NCBI RefSeq assembly: GCF_014859355.1
Contig: NZ_JACUUJ010000007.1
Coordinates: 23,770-87,769, forward strand
Direction of reading: 5' to 3'
DNA: 64,000 bases
Origin: Yoonia sp.
Lineage (GTDB): Bacteria; Pseudomonadota; Alphaproteobacteria; Rhodobacterales; Rhodobacteraceae
Shown here: one piece after another, positions 1 through 9,157 of the stretch
Layout: the number at the start of each line of letters is the position of its first letter
Position numbering within the stretch: position 1 is the stretch's first letter
Translations under genes and position numbers: made by a program
Notes under the pieces: model-generated
Seen by the model: only the letters and a program-made list of their open reading frames with translations
Told to the model about the DNA's origin: nothing
Database searches by the model: none

Positions 1-668
1 CCTATAATGCGCGGCACGATCTTGAGCTGCACACCCACGCCAGCGCCGAGGCGCAGGCAGCGGCATTGGCCGATGATATAGCCTATAATAACCATGACTT
101 GCACGACGGGTTGCGTGCGGAATTGTTCAGCACCGACGATCTGGCAGACCTGCCGATTCTGCACGACTGCTTTGCGCGGGTCGATGCGAAATACCCCGGA
201 TTGAACTATTACCGCCGCAGGCATGAGGCGCTGCGCCGGTTCTTTGGCGTTCTGGTCGAGGATGTGATCACCGTCAGCCGCCGCAACCTGACCGAACTGG
301 CCCCGGCCACGGTGCATGACATCCGCCATGCGGGGCGGATGGTGGTGCAGTTTTCGCCTGATTTGTGGACCGACCTGAAGGTGATCCGCCAGTTTCTGTT
401 CACGCGCATGTATCGCGCCCCTGCGGTGGTCGAGATGCGGGCGGTCGTCACGCAGATGGTTAATGAACTGTTTCCGTTCTTTCTGGAAAACACCAATGAA
501 CTGCCCAAACAATGGCGCAAGGACGTGGCCGATGCCCCGGATCAGGCGGCATTGGCGCGCATCGTGGCCGATTATATCGCCGGGATGACCGACCGCTTTG
601 CCATTCAGGAACACAAGCGCCTGATTGGCGGGGCCGATGTGCCCGCAGGGGTCATTGATGGAAACTGA
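1..668 (+). CDS. dgt: dGTPase-like HD-domain triphosphohydrolase, C-terminal part (5' end outside window)
   Basis: The reading frame is open from base 3 of the window without a start, so this is the tail of a gene beginning upstream. The family removes triphosphate from deoxynucleotides (dGTP to deoxyguanosine) and helps balance dNTP pools. What is seen: near the left edge the peptide ADDIAYNNHDLHDGLRA, a well conserved stretch of the alphaproteobacterial dGTPase-like proteins that carries the last metal-binding aspartate of the HD domain (D in ADDIAY), followed by the helical C-terminal region with MTDRFAIQEHKRL close to the end. The metal-binding HD pair itself would lie upstream and cannot be checked. 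It is followed after 70 bases by argS on the same strand. Confidence 0.9.
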   Translation, partial: YNARHDLELHTHASAEAQAAALADDIAYNNHDLHDGLRAELFSTDDLADLPILHDCFARVDAKYPGLNYYRRRHEALRRFFGVLVEDVITVSRRNLTELAPATVHDIRHAGRMVVQFSPDLWTDLKVIRQFLFTRMYRAPAVVEMRAVVTQMVNELFPFFLENTNELPKQWRKDVADAPDQAALARIVADYIAGMTDRFAIQEHKRLIGGADVPAGVIDGN

Positions 669-738
669 TCGCCTGCCGACCGATTGACGCCCGCGCGCGG
701 GGTGCTAAACCGAATGGGAATTTTTGGGATATGACACG

Positions 739-2478
739 ATGAACCTTTTTGCCGATATCCGCGTGCTCGTGATGGATAGCCTTGACCAGTTGACAGCCGA
801 AGGCGCGTTGCCCGCCGGTTTGTCCACCGATGCTGTCGCAGTCGAACCGCCCCGCGACGCAGCGCACGGCGATATGGCAACCAATGCGGCGATGGTGTTG
901 GCCAAGCCCGCCAAAATGAACCCCCGCGTGATTGCCGAGGCACTTGCGGCGAAATTGCAGGCCGATCCGCGTATCGCTGCCGCCGATGTCGCCGGTCCGG
1001 GATTTCTGAACATGCGCCTTGCGCCCGGCGTCTGGCAGGGGGTTGTGCGCACCGTGCTGACTGATGCGGGCTTTGGCCGGTCCACGCTGGGGCAGGGGCA
1101 AAAGATGCTGGTGGAATATGTATCGGCCAACCCGACAGGCCCGCTGCATGTGGGCCACACCCGTGGCGCTGTGTTTGGTGATGCGCTGGCCAGCCTGCTG
1201 GATTACGCAGGCTATGACGTGACCCGCGAATACTATATCAACGATGGCGGCGCGCAGGTTGATGTGCTCGCGCGGTCGGTCTACCTGCGCTATCTTGAAG
1301 CGCACGGTCAGGACGTCGCGTTCGAGGATGGCACTTACCCCGGCGATTACCTTATCCCCGTGGGGCAGGCGTTGAAGGACAAGGTTGGCGATGCCTTTGT
1401 GGGCAAGGGCGAAGATGTCTGGCTGGATGAAATCCGCCTGTTTGCAACCGATGCGATGATGGCGCTGATCCGCGAAGATCTGGCGCAGCTTGGCATTGTG
1501 ATGGATAGTTTCTTTTCTGAAAAATCATTGTATGGCAGTGGTTTGATCGAAAAATCGATTGCAGAACTTGATGCCAAGGGGCTGATCTATCAAGGCGTGC
1601 TGGAACCGCCCAAGGGCAAAATGCCCGAAGATTGGGAACCGCGCGAACAGACTTTGTTCCGCTCGACCGCCCATGGCGATGACGTGGACCGGCCGGTGCA
1701 GAAATCCGATGGCGCATGGACCTATTTCGCCCCCGATATCGCCTATCACTATGACAAGGTGCAGCGCGGGTTTGCGGCCTTGATCGACGTTTTCGGCGCC
1801 GATCACGGTGGCTATGTCAAACGGATGAAGGCGGCGGTGTCGGCCTTGTCCGATGGCAAGGTGCCGCTGGACATCAAGCTGACGCAGCTGGTGAAACTGT
1901 ATAAGAACGGTGAACCCTTCAAGATGTCGAAACGCGCGGGAACATTCGTGACCCTGCGTGATGTGGTCGATCAGGTTGGCCCCGATGTAACGCGGTTCCA
2001 CATGCTGACGCGCAAGAACGATGCGCCGCTGGATTTCGATTTTGACAAGGTGCTGGAACAATCCAAGGATAACCCCGTCTTTTACGTCAACTACGCCTAT
2101 GCGCGGGTGAATTCCGCCGTGGCCAAGGCGGCAGAGTTCGCGGATGTGTCCGATGCCACGCTGGCAGGGGTCGATCTGTCGGGCCTGACCCATGACGCCG
2201 AACTGACGCTGATCCGCAAATTGGCGGAATGGCCGCGTCTGGTGGATATCGCTGCCAAGGGCCACGAGCCGCACAGGATCGCATTTTATCTGTACGATCT
2301 GGCGTCAGATTTTCATGCGCTGTACCATCAGGGCAACAGCGAACCCGGCTTACGTTTCGTGCAGATTGGTGACTCAGATACCACACAGGCGAAAATTGCC
2401 CTGATCCGGGCGGTTGCGATTGTTATTTCGCACGGTCTTGGTATTCTTGGGGTCACACCGGCAGAAGAGATGCGCTAA
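739..2478 (+). CDS. argS: Arginyl-tRNA synthetase
   Basis: Charges tRNA-Arg with arginine in the cytoplasm. The 579-residue product has the class I signatures: the HIGH-type motif as HVGH at about residues 137-140 in ANPTGPLHVGHTRGA, and KMSKR at about 395-399. An N-terminal Add-1 type domain (residues 1-110) and a C-terminal anticodon-binding domain (about 450-579, DALB type) complete the normal architecture and length. The in-frame TTG at 724 would add five residues; the ATG at 739 is preferred because the conserved N-terminus starts MNLF. It heads a same-strand run with the SPOR protein, nagZ, scpA and scpB, an order often seen in Rhodobacterales. Confidence 0.98.
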   Translation: MNLFADIRVLVMDSLDQLTAEGALPAGLSTDAVAVEPPRDAAHGDMATNAAMVLAKPAKMNPRVIAEALAAKLQADPRIAAADVAGPGFLNMRLAPGVWQGVVRTVLTDAGFGRSTLGQGQKMLVEYVSANPTGPLHVGHTRGAVFGDALASLLDYAGYDVTREYYINDGGAQVDVLARSVYLRYLEAHGQDVAFEDGTYPGDYLIPVGQALKDKVGDAFVGKGEDVWLDEIRLFATDAMMALIREDLAQLGIVMDSFFSEKSLYGSGLIEKSIAELDAKGLIYQGVLEPPKGKMPEDWEPREQTLFRSTAHGDDVDRPVQKSDGAWTYFAPDIAYHYDKVQRGFAALIDVFGADHGGYVKRMKAAVSALSDGKVPLDIKLTQLVKLYKNGEPFKMSKRAGTFVTLRDVVDQVGPDVTRFHMLTRKNDAPLDFDFDKVLEQSKDNPVFYVNYAYARVNSAVAKAAEFADVSDATLAGVDLSGLTHDAELTLIRKLAEWPRLVDIAAKGHEPHRIAFYLYDLASDFHALYHQGNSEPGLRFVQIGDSDTTQAKIALIRAVAIVISHGLGILGVTPAEEMR

Positions 2479-2552
2479 CGCACAGGGCTGCCGGATCAGG
2501 CTGAATGAATTGACCCCAAAAGCCAAAAGGCACGGGGCACAGTGAGGCAGAG

Positions 2553-3482
2553 ATGGCAGTTTATGATGAGGGGTTCACCCCGCACAGTGGTGCATTGCGC
2601 GCCGGTTCTATCGTCAATTATGCAGGGGCCGCACTTTCGCTGGCGCTGATGGCGGGCGTCGGTTTCTGGGGCTACAAGCTGATCATACGCGATGTCAGCG
2701 GTATTCCCGTGGTGCGCGCCATGGAAGGCGATATGCGCGTTTTGCCTGATAACCCTGGCGGAGATGTGGCGCTGAACACTGGTTTGGCCGTGAACGAGGT
2801 GGCCGCCGTTGGCGAGGCGGGCGGACCCGAAGATTTGTTGGTCTTGGCCCCGATGACCATGGGCCTTTCCCGCGAAGATCTGGATGTGGAACCCGCAGCC
2901 GAAGCGCAGGAAATGGATGTTTCAACCATGAACGAGATGGACACAGAAATCGTCATGCCGGCCGGTCTGATTGTCGATAATCCGCCGGTCATCGAAAACG
3001 ACGGCCCCAGCGACGCCGACATCCTTGCCTTGGCCGATCAGATCGCCGTAGGCACCGACGCCAGCGCGCCATCTGATGGCACTGATATCGTTCCAGCGTC
3101 TGTGCCTGGGGTGGCTTTGTCGCCACGTCCGGTGCTGCGCCCAATGGGATTGCAAGTGGCAATGGCGTCGCCTGTCAGCGCGGCACCATCCAGCACGCAA
3201 GAGGTGGCGGTCACCACAACCGAATTTGCCCCCGGCACCAACCTTGTCCAGCTTGGCGCATTCCCGTCACCCACCCTTGCTGCCAGCGAATGGGCACAGC
3301 TTGAACGCCGCTTTGGCCGCCTGCTTGACGGCAAAAGCCGCGTGATCCAGGTCAGCAATCAATCCAGTGGCACGTGGTACCGGTTGCGGGCCAGTGGGTT
3401 TGCCGACCGCGACGAAGCGCGGCGTTTCTGCACGGCGCTCGAAGCCGAGGGTGCGAACTGCATCGCGGTGCTTGTGAACTAG
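2553..3482 (+). CDS. SPOR-domain membrane protein
   Basis: A 309-residue protein with one N-terminal membrane segment (about residues 19-46, rich in A, L, G and V) after a short cytoplasmic start, a long acidic and Pro/Ala-rich linker, and a C-terminal SPOR fold (about 230-309, beginning NLVQLGAFPS). SPOR domains bind glycan strands lacking stem peptides and bring proteins to the division septum, so the role inferred is envelope-anchored peptidoglycan binding. The start at ATG 2553 follows a GAGGCAGAG ribosome site. It lies between argS and nagZ and its stop codon abuts the nagZ start codon, which fits a cell-wall theme. The linker differs too much between species to say more. Confidence 0.88.
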   Translation: MAVYDEGFTPHSGALRAGSIVNYAGAALSLALMAGVGFWGYKLIIRDVSGIPVVRAMEGDMRVLPDNPGGDVALNTGLAVNEVAAVGEAGGPEDLLVLAPMTMGLSREDLDVEPAAEAQEMDVSTMNEMDTEIVMPAGLIVDNPPVIENDGPSDADILALADQIAVGTDASAPSDGTDIVPASVPGVALSPRPVLRPMGLQVAMASPVSAAPSSTQEVAVTTTEFAPGTNLVQLGAFPSPTLAASEWAQLERRFGRLLDGKSRVIQVSNQSSGTWYRLRASGFADRDEARRFCTALEAEGANCIAVLVN

Positions 3483-4472
3483 GTGGCAATCAACGCAACG
3501 ATCCTTGGCCCCGCCGGACCAACACTGACCGACTGGGAACGCGGGTTTTTCCGTGATGCTGACCCGCTGGGGTTTATCCTGTTTGCCCGCAACATCGACA
3601 CGCCCGACCAGTTGCGCGCCCTGACCGATGATCTGCGCGGTCTGCTGGGCCGCGCGGTGCCGATCCTGATTGATCAGGAAGGCGGGCGCGTGCAGCGGAT
3701 GCGCGCCCCCCATTGGCGCGCATACCTGCCCGCGCTGGACCAGATGGCGCGCGCCCGTGATCCGATGCGCGCGCAATGGCTGCGCAATCGGCTGATTGCG
3801 GCAGAACTGCATGACGTGGGCATCGACGTCAATTGCGCACCATTGGCCGATCTGGTCGAGGATGTGACCCATCCGGTGCTGCGCAACCGGCTTTATGGCC
3901 GCGATGTGGATACGGTCGTGCAGGCCGCGCGCATCTGTGCTGCGGCGCTTTTGGCCGGTGGTGTACTGCCGGTGCTGAAACATATTCCCGGCTATGGGCG
4001 GGCTGCTGTTGACAGCCACAAGGCGCTGCCAACAGTGACAGCCCCGCGCGCGGATCTGAATGCGCGCGATTTTGCGCCTTTTCGGGCGCTGAACGATATC
4101 GCCATGGGCATGACCGCCCATATCGTCTGCACTGATGTCGACCCTGACAATCCCGTCACCACATCGCCCGCGATGATGCAGGTAATCCGGCGGGACATCG
4201 GCTTTGGCGGGTTGATCATGACAGATGATATTTCGATGCAGGCGCTGTCAGGCGATCTGACCGACCGCGCGGCGGCGGCGGTTGCGGCGGGGTGCGATAT
4301 CGTGCTGCATTGCAATGGTGACGCTGCCGAAATGCAGGCTGTTGTCGCGGCTGCGGGGGCCATGACCCCGGCGGCAATGACCCGCGCAAATCATGCGCTG
4401 GCGCAGCGAAAACACCCCGCACCAATTGACATCCCCGCCTTGGAAGCCGAGTTTAAAGCGCTTTTGGCGTGA
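3483..4472 (+). CDS. nagZ: Beta-N-acetylhexosaminidase (GH3, NagZ)
   Basis: Glycoside hydrolase family 3 enzyme that removes N-acetylglucosamine from anhydromuropeptides in cytoplasmic peptidoglycan recycling. Visible motifs: IDQEGGRVQRM near residues 63-73, the substrate-binding LKHIPGYGRA near 165, and MTDDISMQAL near 245, holding the nucleophilic aspartate; the histidine of the mobile DSH loop follows the KHIPGYG motif. The 329 residues match the family. Translation starts with GTG at 3483, directly after the stop codon of the SPOR gene, so coupling is likely. Seven bases separate it from scpA. Confidence 0.95.
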   Translation: MAINATILGPAGPTLTDWERGFFRDADPLGFILFARNIDTPDQLRALTDDLRGLLGRAVPILIDQEGGRVQRMRAPHWRAYLPALDQMARARDPMRAQWLRNRLIAAELHDVGIDVNCAPLADLVEDVTHPVLRNRLYGRDVDTVVQAARICAAALLAGGVLPVLKHIPGYGRAAVDSHKALPTVTAPRADLNARDFAPFRALNDIAMGMTAHIVCTDVDPDNPVTTSPAMMQVIRRDIGFGGLIMTDDISMQALSGDLTDRAAAAVAAGCDIVLHCNGDAAEMQAVVAAAGAMTPAAMTRANHALAQRKHPAPIDIPALEAEFKALLA

Positions 4473-4478
4473 GGTAAT

Positions 4479-5270
4479 ATGCAAGACGATGCGTTTCAGC
4501 CCGATCCGATCAGCGTCAGTGACCGTGTCGCGGCTGAGGCGCTGATTGTTGATGTCGGCGCCTTCGAAGGGCCGCTTGATCTGCTGCTGACCCTGTCGCG
4601 CACGCAAAAGGTAGACCTGCGCAAGATTTCCATTCTGGCGCTGGCCCAACAATATCTGGCCTTTGTAGAGCGGGCCAAACAGCTGCGGCTGGAACTGGCG
4701 GCTGATTACCTGGTCATGGCGGCTTGGCTGGCGTTTCTGAAATCGCGTCTGCTGTTGCCCCCTGACCCCAAGGAAGATGGCCCGTCAGGCGAAGAACTTG
4801 CCGCGCATCTGGCGTTTCAGCTGGAACGCCTGCAAGCCATGCGTGAAGCCGCAGCCAAGCTGATGGCGCGCGACCAGTTGGGCCGCGATTTCTTTGCCCG
4901 TGGCATCACCGAGGATGTGCAGCGCGTGCGCCGCGTGACCTATACGGCGACGCTGCTGGACCTGATGCAAGGCTATGCGCGTATCCGCACCCGTGATGAT
5001 TTCCGCCCCTTCGTGCTGGACCGTGCGCATGTCATGACGATGGAACAGGCGCTGGAACGGATGCGTCGTCTGATCGGCTTTGCCGGTGAATGGACCGATA
5101 TCGCAAGCTACCTGCCCGATGGTTGGGATGTTGACCCGCAACGCCGCCGGTCCACCACCGCCGCCACATTCGCCGCCAGTCTGGAACTGGCCAAGGAAGG
5201 CAAGATCGAAATACGGCAGGGGGATGCATTCGCCCCGATCCAGATCCGCAAGAAAGACCCTCGCCCATGA
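4479..5270 (+). CDS. scpA: Segregation and condensation protein A
   Basis: Kleisin subunit of the SMC-ScpAB chromosome condensation complex; it bridges the SMC heads. The 263-residue product opens its conserved region with DVGAFEGPLDLLLTLSRTQK, continues with KVDLRKISILALAQQY and ends in a winged-helix segment, as expected for a kleisin. It overlaps scpB by four bases (ATGA at 5267-5270), so the two subunits are translationally coupled. No smc gene is in the window. Confidence 0.96.
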   Translation: MQDDAFQPDPISVSDRVAAEALIVDVGAFEGPLDLLLTLSRTQKVDLRKISILALAQQYLAFVERAKQLRLELAADYLVMAAWLAFLKSRLLLPPDPKEDGPSGEELAAHLAFQLERLQAMREAAAKLMARDQLGRDFFARGITEDVQRVRRVTYTATLLDLMQGYARIRTRDDFRPFVLDRAHVMTMEQALERMRRLIGFAGEWTDIASYLPDGWDVDPQRRRSTTAATFAASLELAKEGKIEIRQGDAFAPIQIRKKDPRP

Positions 5271-5905
5271 GAAAACGTGACAACGACAGCCTGTTCGATG
5301 CCCCGCCGATGGGTGAACAGGAACGCATGGTCGAGGCGATCCTGTTCGCCACCGCCGATCCGATCACGGTGCAGGAACTGGCGGGGCGCATGCCCCACGG
5401 CTGCGACCCCGCCGAGGCCATCGCCCATCTGCGCAAACGCTATGAAGGGCGGGGGGTGAATGTGGTGCGTATCGACAACGCCTGGGCGATCCGCACGGCG
5501 CCCGATCTTGGGTTCCTGATGCAAAAGGAAACGGTCGAGGTGCGCAAACTGTCGCGCGCCGCGATCGAAACGCTGGCGATCATCGCCTATCATCAGCCCG
5601 TCACCCGCGCCGAGATTGAAGAAATCCGCGGGGTCAGCGTCAGCCGGGGCACGATCGACCAGCTGATTGAACTGGAATGGATCCGCTTTGGCCGCCGCAA
5701 GATGACACCGGGGCGGCCTGTGACATTTGTTGTTACCCAAGGGTTTCTGGACCATTTCGGCCTTGAAAACGCCCGCGACCTGCCGGGGCTGAAAGAATTG
5801 CGCGCCGCGGGCCTGCTGGAAAACCGCCCGCTGCCAGGGGCGGGGTTTCCGGCTGAGGGTGACGATGATGATGATTCGGATCAAAGCGAACTTTTTGCGG
5901 AATAA
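5267..5905 (+). CDS. scpB: Segregation and condensation protein B
   Basis: ScpB dimers bind the ScpA linker in the SMC complex. The 212-residue product contains two winged-helix domains: VEAILFATADPITVQELA near the start, and AIETLAIIAYHQPVTRAEIE with a following VSRGTIDQLIELEWIRFGRR segment, the most conserved part of the family. The C-terminus is a low-complexity acidic tail (DDDDD-rich, about 198-205), typical of extra, weakly conserved tails. Start overlaps the end of scpA. It is convergent with the dCTP deaminase gene 27 bases further on, with no clear terminator between them. Confidence 0.96.
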   Translation: MRKRDNDSLFDAPPMGEQERMVEAILFATADPITVQELAGRMPHGCDPAEAIAHLRKRYEGRGVNVVRIDNAWAIRTAPDLGFLMQKETVEVRKLSRAAIETLAIIAYHQPVTRAEIEEIRGVSVSRGTIDQLIELEWIRFGRRKMTPGRPVTFVVTQGFLDHFGLENARDLPGLKELRAAGLLENRPLPGAGFPAEGDDDDDSDQSELFAE

Positions 5906-5932
5906 CCGGGCGCCCTGCGTGTCGCCTGACGA

Positions 5933-7018
5933 TCAGGCTGTCGGTTTGAAATGCTTTGACAGCTTGAGCCCTTGGCCCTGGTAATTGGATTTGATTTGCG
6001 CGCCATAAAGCGCATTGGGCATGGCCGCCATATGTTCGTAAATCAAACGCCCCACAATCTGCCCGTGTTCCAGAACAAATGGCGCTTCGTGGCAGCGCAC
6101 TTCCAGCACACCGCGCGACCCGTCACCGCCAGCGGCGGCATAGCCGAAACCGGGATCAAAAAAACCGGCGTAATGCACCCTGAATTCACCAACCATGGCC
6201 AGATAAGGTGCCATTTCAGCGGCTTGCAGGGGCGGAATGACAATCGCTTCGCGGCTGACAAGAATATAGAATGCGCCAGGGTCAAGAATGATCCAGCCAT
6301 GTTTCGTATAAACAGGTTCCCAGAAATCCGCCGGATCATAATAGTTGACCCTTGCAAGGTCGATCACACCGGTATGTGGTTTGGCGCGATAGCCGACCAG
6401 ATTGCCCTTGGCCGGTTTCAGGTCAACGGAAAACCCCAACCCGTCTGAAATGACCGGATCACCCGACACGATGGGCGTCTGCGCATGCAAGGCGCGCAAG
6501 GCGTCATCATCCAGCCACGTTTTGCCTTGGCGAAAGATGATCTGGTTCAGCATCTGCCCCGGCTGGGCCACAACCGAAAACGAGCGCGGGCAGATTTCAA
6601 CGTAAAGCGGGCCGTCATAACCTTCTGGCACACGGTCAAATTCGACGCCGTGGTCGGTGATGATCCGCGTCAGAAGGTCCAGCCGCCCGATTGACGATTT
6701 GGCACTTGCAGCGGCGGTCATGCCAGCAGGCAGCGACAGATGTTCCATCAAAGGCACGACGTAGACACAGCCTTTTTCCAAGACAGCGCCGCCGGCCAGC
6801 TCAATGGCATGCATCTGAAATTCCGCAAGCCGTTCGCGCACAGTGCGGTGCCGTCCGGCCAGAAACGATGCGCGCACCCGATACGCGGTTTCCCCCAGCC
6901 GCAGGTCAAGCGATGCGGGCTGGATTTGTTCCGCCGTCACAGGAGATTTGGCCGTGATGGCGCCGCTTGCGATCAAGCCACTGATCTGGTGGTCTGCCAG
7001 AACGCCGGGTTTTGTCAT
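5933..7018 (-). CDS. dcd: 2'-deoxycytidine 5'-triphosphate deaminase, long alphaproteobacterial form
   Basis: Converts dCTP to dUTP as a source of dUMP for thymidylate. At 361 residues it is almost twice the length of the E. coli enzyme; this long form with a duplicated dUTPase-like fold is usual in alphaproteobacteria. Visible are IQPASLDLRLGE near residue 30, a motif that recurs in dCTP deaminases, SSIGRLDLLTRIITDHG near 107-123, and in the second half VGEFRVHYAGFFDPGFGY, which parallels the G-x-hydrophobic-DPGF motif of trimeric dUTPases. Start is the ATG at 7018. It stands alone between the convergent scpB and the tRNA-Pro gene. Confidence 0.92.
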   Translation of the reverse strand: MTKPGVLADHQISGLIASGAITAKSPVTAEQIQPASLDLRLGETAYRVRASFLAGRHRTVRERLAEFQMHAIELAGGAVLEKGCVYVVPLMEHLSLPAGMTAAASAKSSIGRLDLLTRIITDHGVEFDRVPEGYDGPLYVEICPRSFSVVAQPGQMLNQIIFRQGKTWLDDDALRALHAQTPIVSGDPVISDGLGFSVDLKPAKGNLVGYRAKPHTGVIDLARVNYYDPADFWEPVYTKHGWIILDPGAFYILVSREAIVIPPLQAAEMAPYLAMVGEFRVHYAGFFDPGFGYAAAGGDGSRGVLEVRCHEAPFVLEHGQIVGRLIYEHMAAMPNALYGAQIKSNYQGQGLKLSKHFKPTA

Positions 7019-7080
7019 CGCGTGGTCCTTTCGGATACCAAAACGCCCGCTGCGCCATGACGCAAACGGGCGGTTGTGAT

Positions 7081-7157
7081 TGGTCGGGCTAGCAGGACTC
7101 GAACCTGCGACCTTCCGTCCCCCAGACGGACGCGCTACCAGGCTGCGCTATAGCCCG
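7081..7157 (-). tRNA. tRNA-Pro (anticodon GGG)
   Basis: On the minus strand a complete 77-base cloverleaf reads: acceptor CGGGCTA pairing with TAGCCCG, discriminator A and an encoded CCA, a D-arm with GCAGCCTGGTAGC, an anticodon stem TCCGT/ACGGA closing the loop CTGGGGG (anticodon GGG), and a T-arm GCAGG-TTCGAGT-CCTGC. It reads CCC and, by wobble, CCU proline codons. Confidence 0.97.
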
Positions 7158-7206
7158 ACTGATCGCTGTCATAACGAAATTGCGTGCAGGGGCAAGCCCG
7201 AAATCT

Positions 7207-7785
7207 TCAGACAGCGCGCATGCGGTCACGCAAAATTTCCAATCGTGTCAACAGCTGCGCAATTTCGTGGGCATTGGCCTTAAGGGCGGTTGGATCGACC
7301 GGCACAGACCCCAGAATACGGCTGGGCAGGGGGGGGATTTCGTTCGAATCCGCCGGCTTTTCGAACAGTTTGTCAGGCTTTGCGGCTACATGTGCTGGCG
7401 CTGGCGGATCAAAAGGCAAATGATCCTGTCGCGGCGCGGCGGGTCTATGCGAAGCGGTGCGCACCGGTGCGGTGCTGGCCGGCGCATGCGATTCTGCGTC
7501 AGGCGCGACCGTGATGGAAGGGCCAAGTGCCGCAACGTATTTCACGCCTTTTTCGCGCAATAGCTTTTGCGTGCCCTTGATCGTCAGCCCGTCTTCGTGA
7601 AGCAGTTGTTTGATTCCGGCCAACAGGTCCATATCTTCGGGCCGGTAATAGCGCCGCCCACCAGCGCCTTTGACGGGCTTGATCTGCGCAAATTTGGTTT
7701 CCCAAAACCGCAGGACATGGGTCGGCGTATCAAGCCATTCGGCAACTTCACTGATCGTGCGGAATGCGTCTTTTGCCTTGGCCAT
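7207..7785 (-). CDS. MerR-family transcriptional regulator
   Basis: A 192-residue protein with an N-terminal MerR winged helix-turn-helix (about residues 8-75; [20 protein letters not shown] then [20 protein letters not shown]) and a variable Pro/Ala-rich middle ending in a short helical tail. There is no effector-binding domain of a known metal or drug type, so its ligand is unknown. It lies three bases after ihfA, in the conserved order plsX-fabH-ihfA-merR of alphaproteobacteria, and is probably cotranscribed with it. Confidence 0.9.
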   Translation of the reverse strand: MAKAKDAFRTISEVAEWLDTPTHVLRFWETKFAQIKPVKGAGGRRYYRPEDMDLLAGIKQLLHEDGLTIKGTQKLLREKGVKYVAALGPSITVAPDAESHAPASTAPVRTASHRPAAPRQDHLPFDPPAPAHVAAKPDKLFEKPADSNEIPPLPSRILGSVPVDPTALKANAHEIAQLLTRLEILRDRMRAV

Positions 7786-7788
7786 GAC

Positions 7789-8091
7789 CTAGCGTTTGTT
7801 CCCGGCCGCCACACGATCTTTCATCAGGTGCGACGGGCGAAAGGTCAGCACCCGGCGCGGGTGGATTGGCACCTCTTCCCCGGTCTTGGGGTTGCGTCCC
7901 ACGCGTGCGGCCTTTTCCCGAACCGAGAAAGTGCCAAAAGAAGATATTTTCACCGTTTCCCCGGCAACCAGCGCATCTGAAATATGCCCCAGAACGCTTT
8001 CCACCAAATCGGCGCTGTCGTTGCGGGATAATCCAACCTGGCTGTGCACAGCATCTGCCAGGTCCATCCGTGTCAAGGTCTTGTCAGCCAT
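7789..8091 (-). CDS. ihfA: Integration host factor subunit alpha
   Basis: A 100-residue DNA-bending protein of the HU/IHF fold. The beta-arm region shows [20 protein letters not shown], and the body starts [20 protein letters not shown]. It would pair with IhfB (not in the window) to bend DNA in transcription, replication and recombination. ATGs exist at 8094 and 8091; the one at 8091 is chosen because it lies six bases after GGGGGA and gives the usual start MADKTLTR. The reading frame continues upstream to 8112 without a better site. Confidence 0.95.
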   Translation of the reverse strand: MADKTLTRMDLADAVHSQVGLSRNDSADLVESVLGHISDALVAGETVKISSFGTFSVREKAARVGRNPKTGEEVPIHPRRVLTFRPSHLMKDRVAAGNKR

Positions 8092-8184
8092 CATATGTCC
8101 CCCGCTTCCCAATGAACATAAGCCTGCGCTAAAATAAGAGTCAATAACAATGACTTGGCATTGCCACCAGATGCACGGTTTCGC

Positions 8185-9156
8185 CTACCAGCGGATCACC
8201 ACAGCCCCCCAGGCCAGCCCGCCGCCAATAGCTTCGGTCAGGACCAGATCGCCGGGTTTTATTTGCCCACGCTGCACCGCCACGGACAGGGCCAGCGGAA
8301 TCGACGCCGCCGAGGTATTGCCGTGGTCCTGCACCGTCACAACGATGCGGTCCATATCCACACCCAGTTTCTTGGCAGTGGCCTGGATGATACGGATATT
8401 CGCCTGATGCGGCACAACCCAGGTGATGTCGTCCGGGCCAAGCCCAGCCTTGCGCAGCGCGTTTTCGGCCGTCTGCGCCAGTTTTTCGACCGCATGGCGG
8501 AACACTTCCTTGCCTTGCATGCGCAGGACGCCGGTGTTCTGTGTGGCAACCCCGCCGTCGACATAGAGAAGGTCGCGATAGCGCCCGTCGGAATTCAGGT
8601 CGGTCGCCAGTATGCCGCGATCTTGCGATGTGCCGTCACCTTCTTGTGCCTGTAAGATCAACGCACCGGCACCATCGCCGAACAACACACAGGTTGACCT
8701 GTCTGTCCAATCCATGATCCGACTGAATGTTTCGGCCCCGATCACCATCACCCGGTCGGCCTGACCCGAGGCGATCAGCGCATTGGCATTGGCCAGCGCA
8801 AAGGTGAATCCGGCACAAACCGCTTGAATATCAAAGGCAAAGCCGGTGGTGTTGCCGATGTTATTCTGCACCATCGTCGCGGCAGAGGGAAAGGTCATAT
8901 CGGCGGTGGATGTGGCCAGAATGATGGCGTCAATCTGGTCGCCGGTGATCCCGGCATTGTCCAGTGCGGCCTTGGCTGCATGCGTGGCAAGGTCTGACGT
9001 GGTTTCCCCTTCGCCAGCGAAATGGCGCCGTTCGATCCCCGACCGTGCGACGATCCAGTCATGGCTTGTATCAAGCGTTTTTTCGAACTCGGCATTGGGG
9101 ACGATCCGCCGGGGCAGGTAATGCCCGATCCCTTTGACGACTGCGCGACGTGTCAT
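8185..9156 (-). CDS. fabH: 3-oxoacyl-[ACP] synthase III
   Basis: Starts fatty acid synthesis by condensing acetyl-CoA with malonyl-ACP. The 323-residue product has the catalytic cysteine near residue 114 (IQAVCAGFTFALANA), the histidine in WVVPHQANIRI and the asparagine in VQDHGNTSAAS, that is, the full Cys-His-Asn triad. Start is ATG at 9156, one base after the plsX stop; the open frame extends further upstream inside plsX but lacks conserved sequence there. It is the fourth gene of the DUF177-rpmF-plsX-fabH run. Confidence 0.97.
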   Translation of the reverse strand: MTRRAVVKGIGHYLPRRIVPNAEFEKTLDTSHDWIVARSGIERRHFAGEGETTSDLATHAAKAALDNAGITGDQIDAIILATSTADMTFPSAATMVQNNIGNTTGFAFDIQAVCAGFTFALANANALIASGQADRVMVIGAETFSRIMDWTDRSTCVLFGDGAGALILQAQEGDGTSQDRGILATDLNSDGRYRDLLYVDGGVATQNTGVLRMQGKEVFRHAVEKLAQTAENALRKAGLGPDDITWVVPHQANIRIIQATAKKLGVDMDRIVVTVQDHGNTSAASIPLALSVAVQRGQIKPGDLVLTEAIGGGLAWGAVVIRW

Positions 9157-9157
9157 G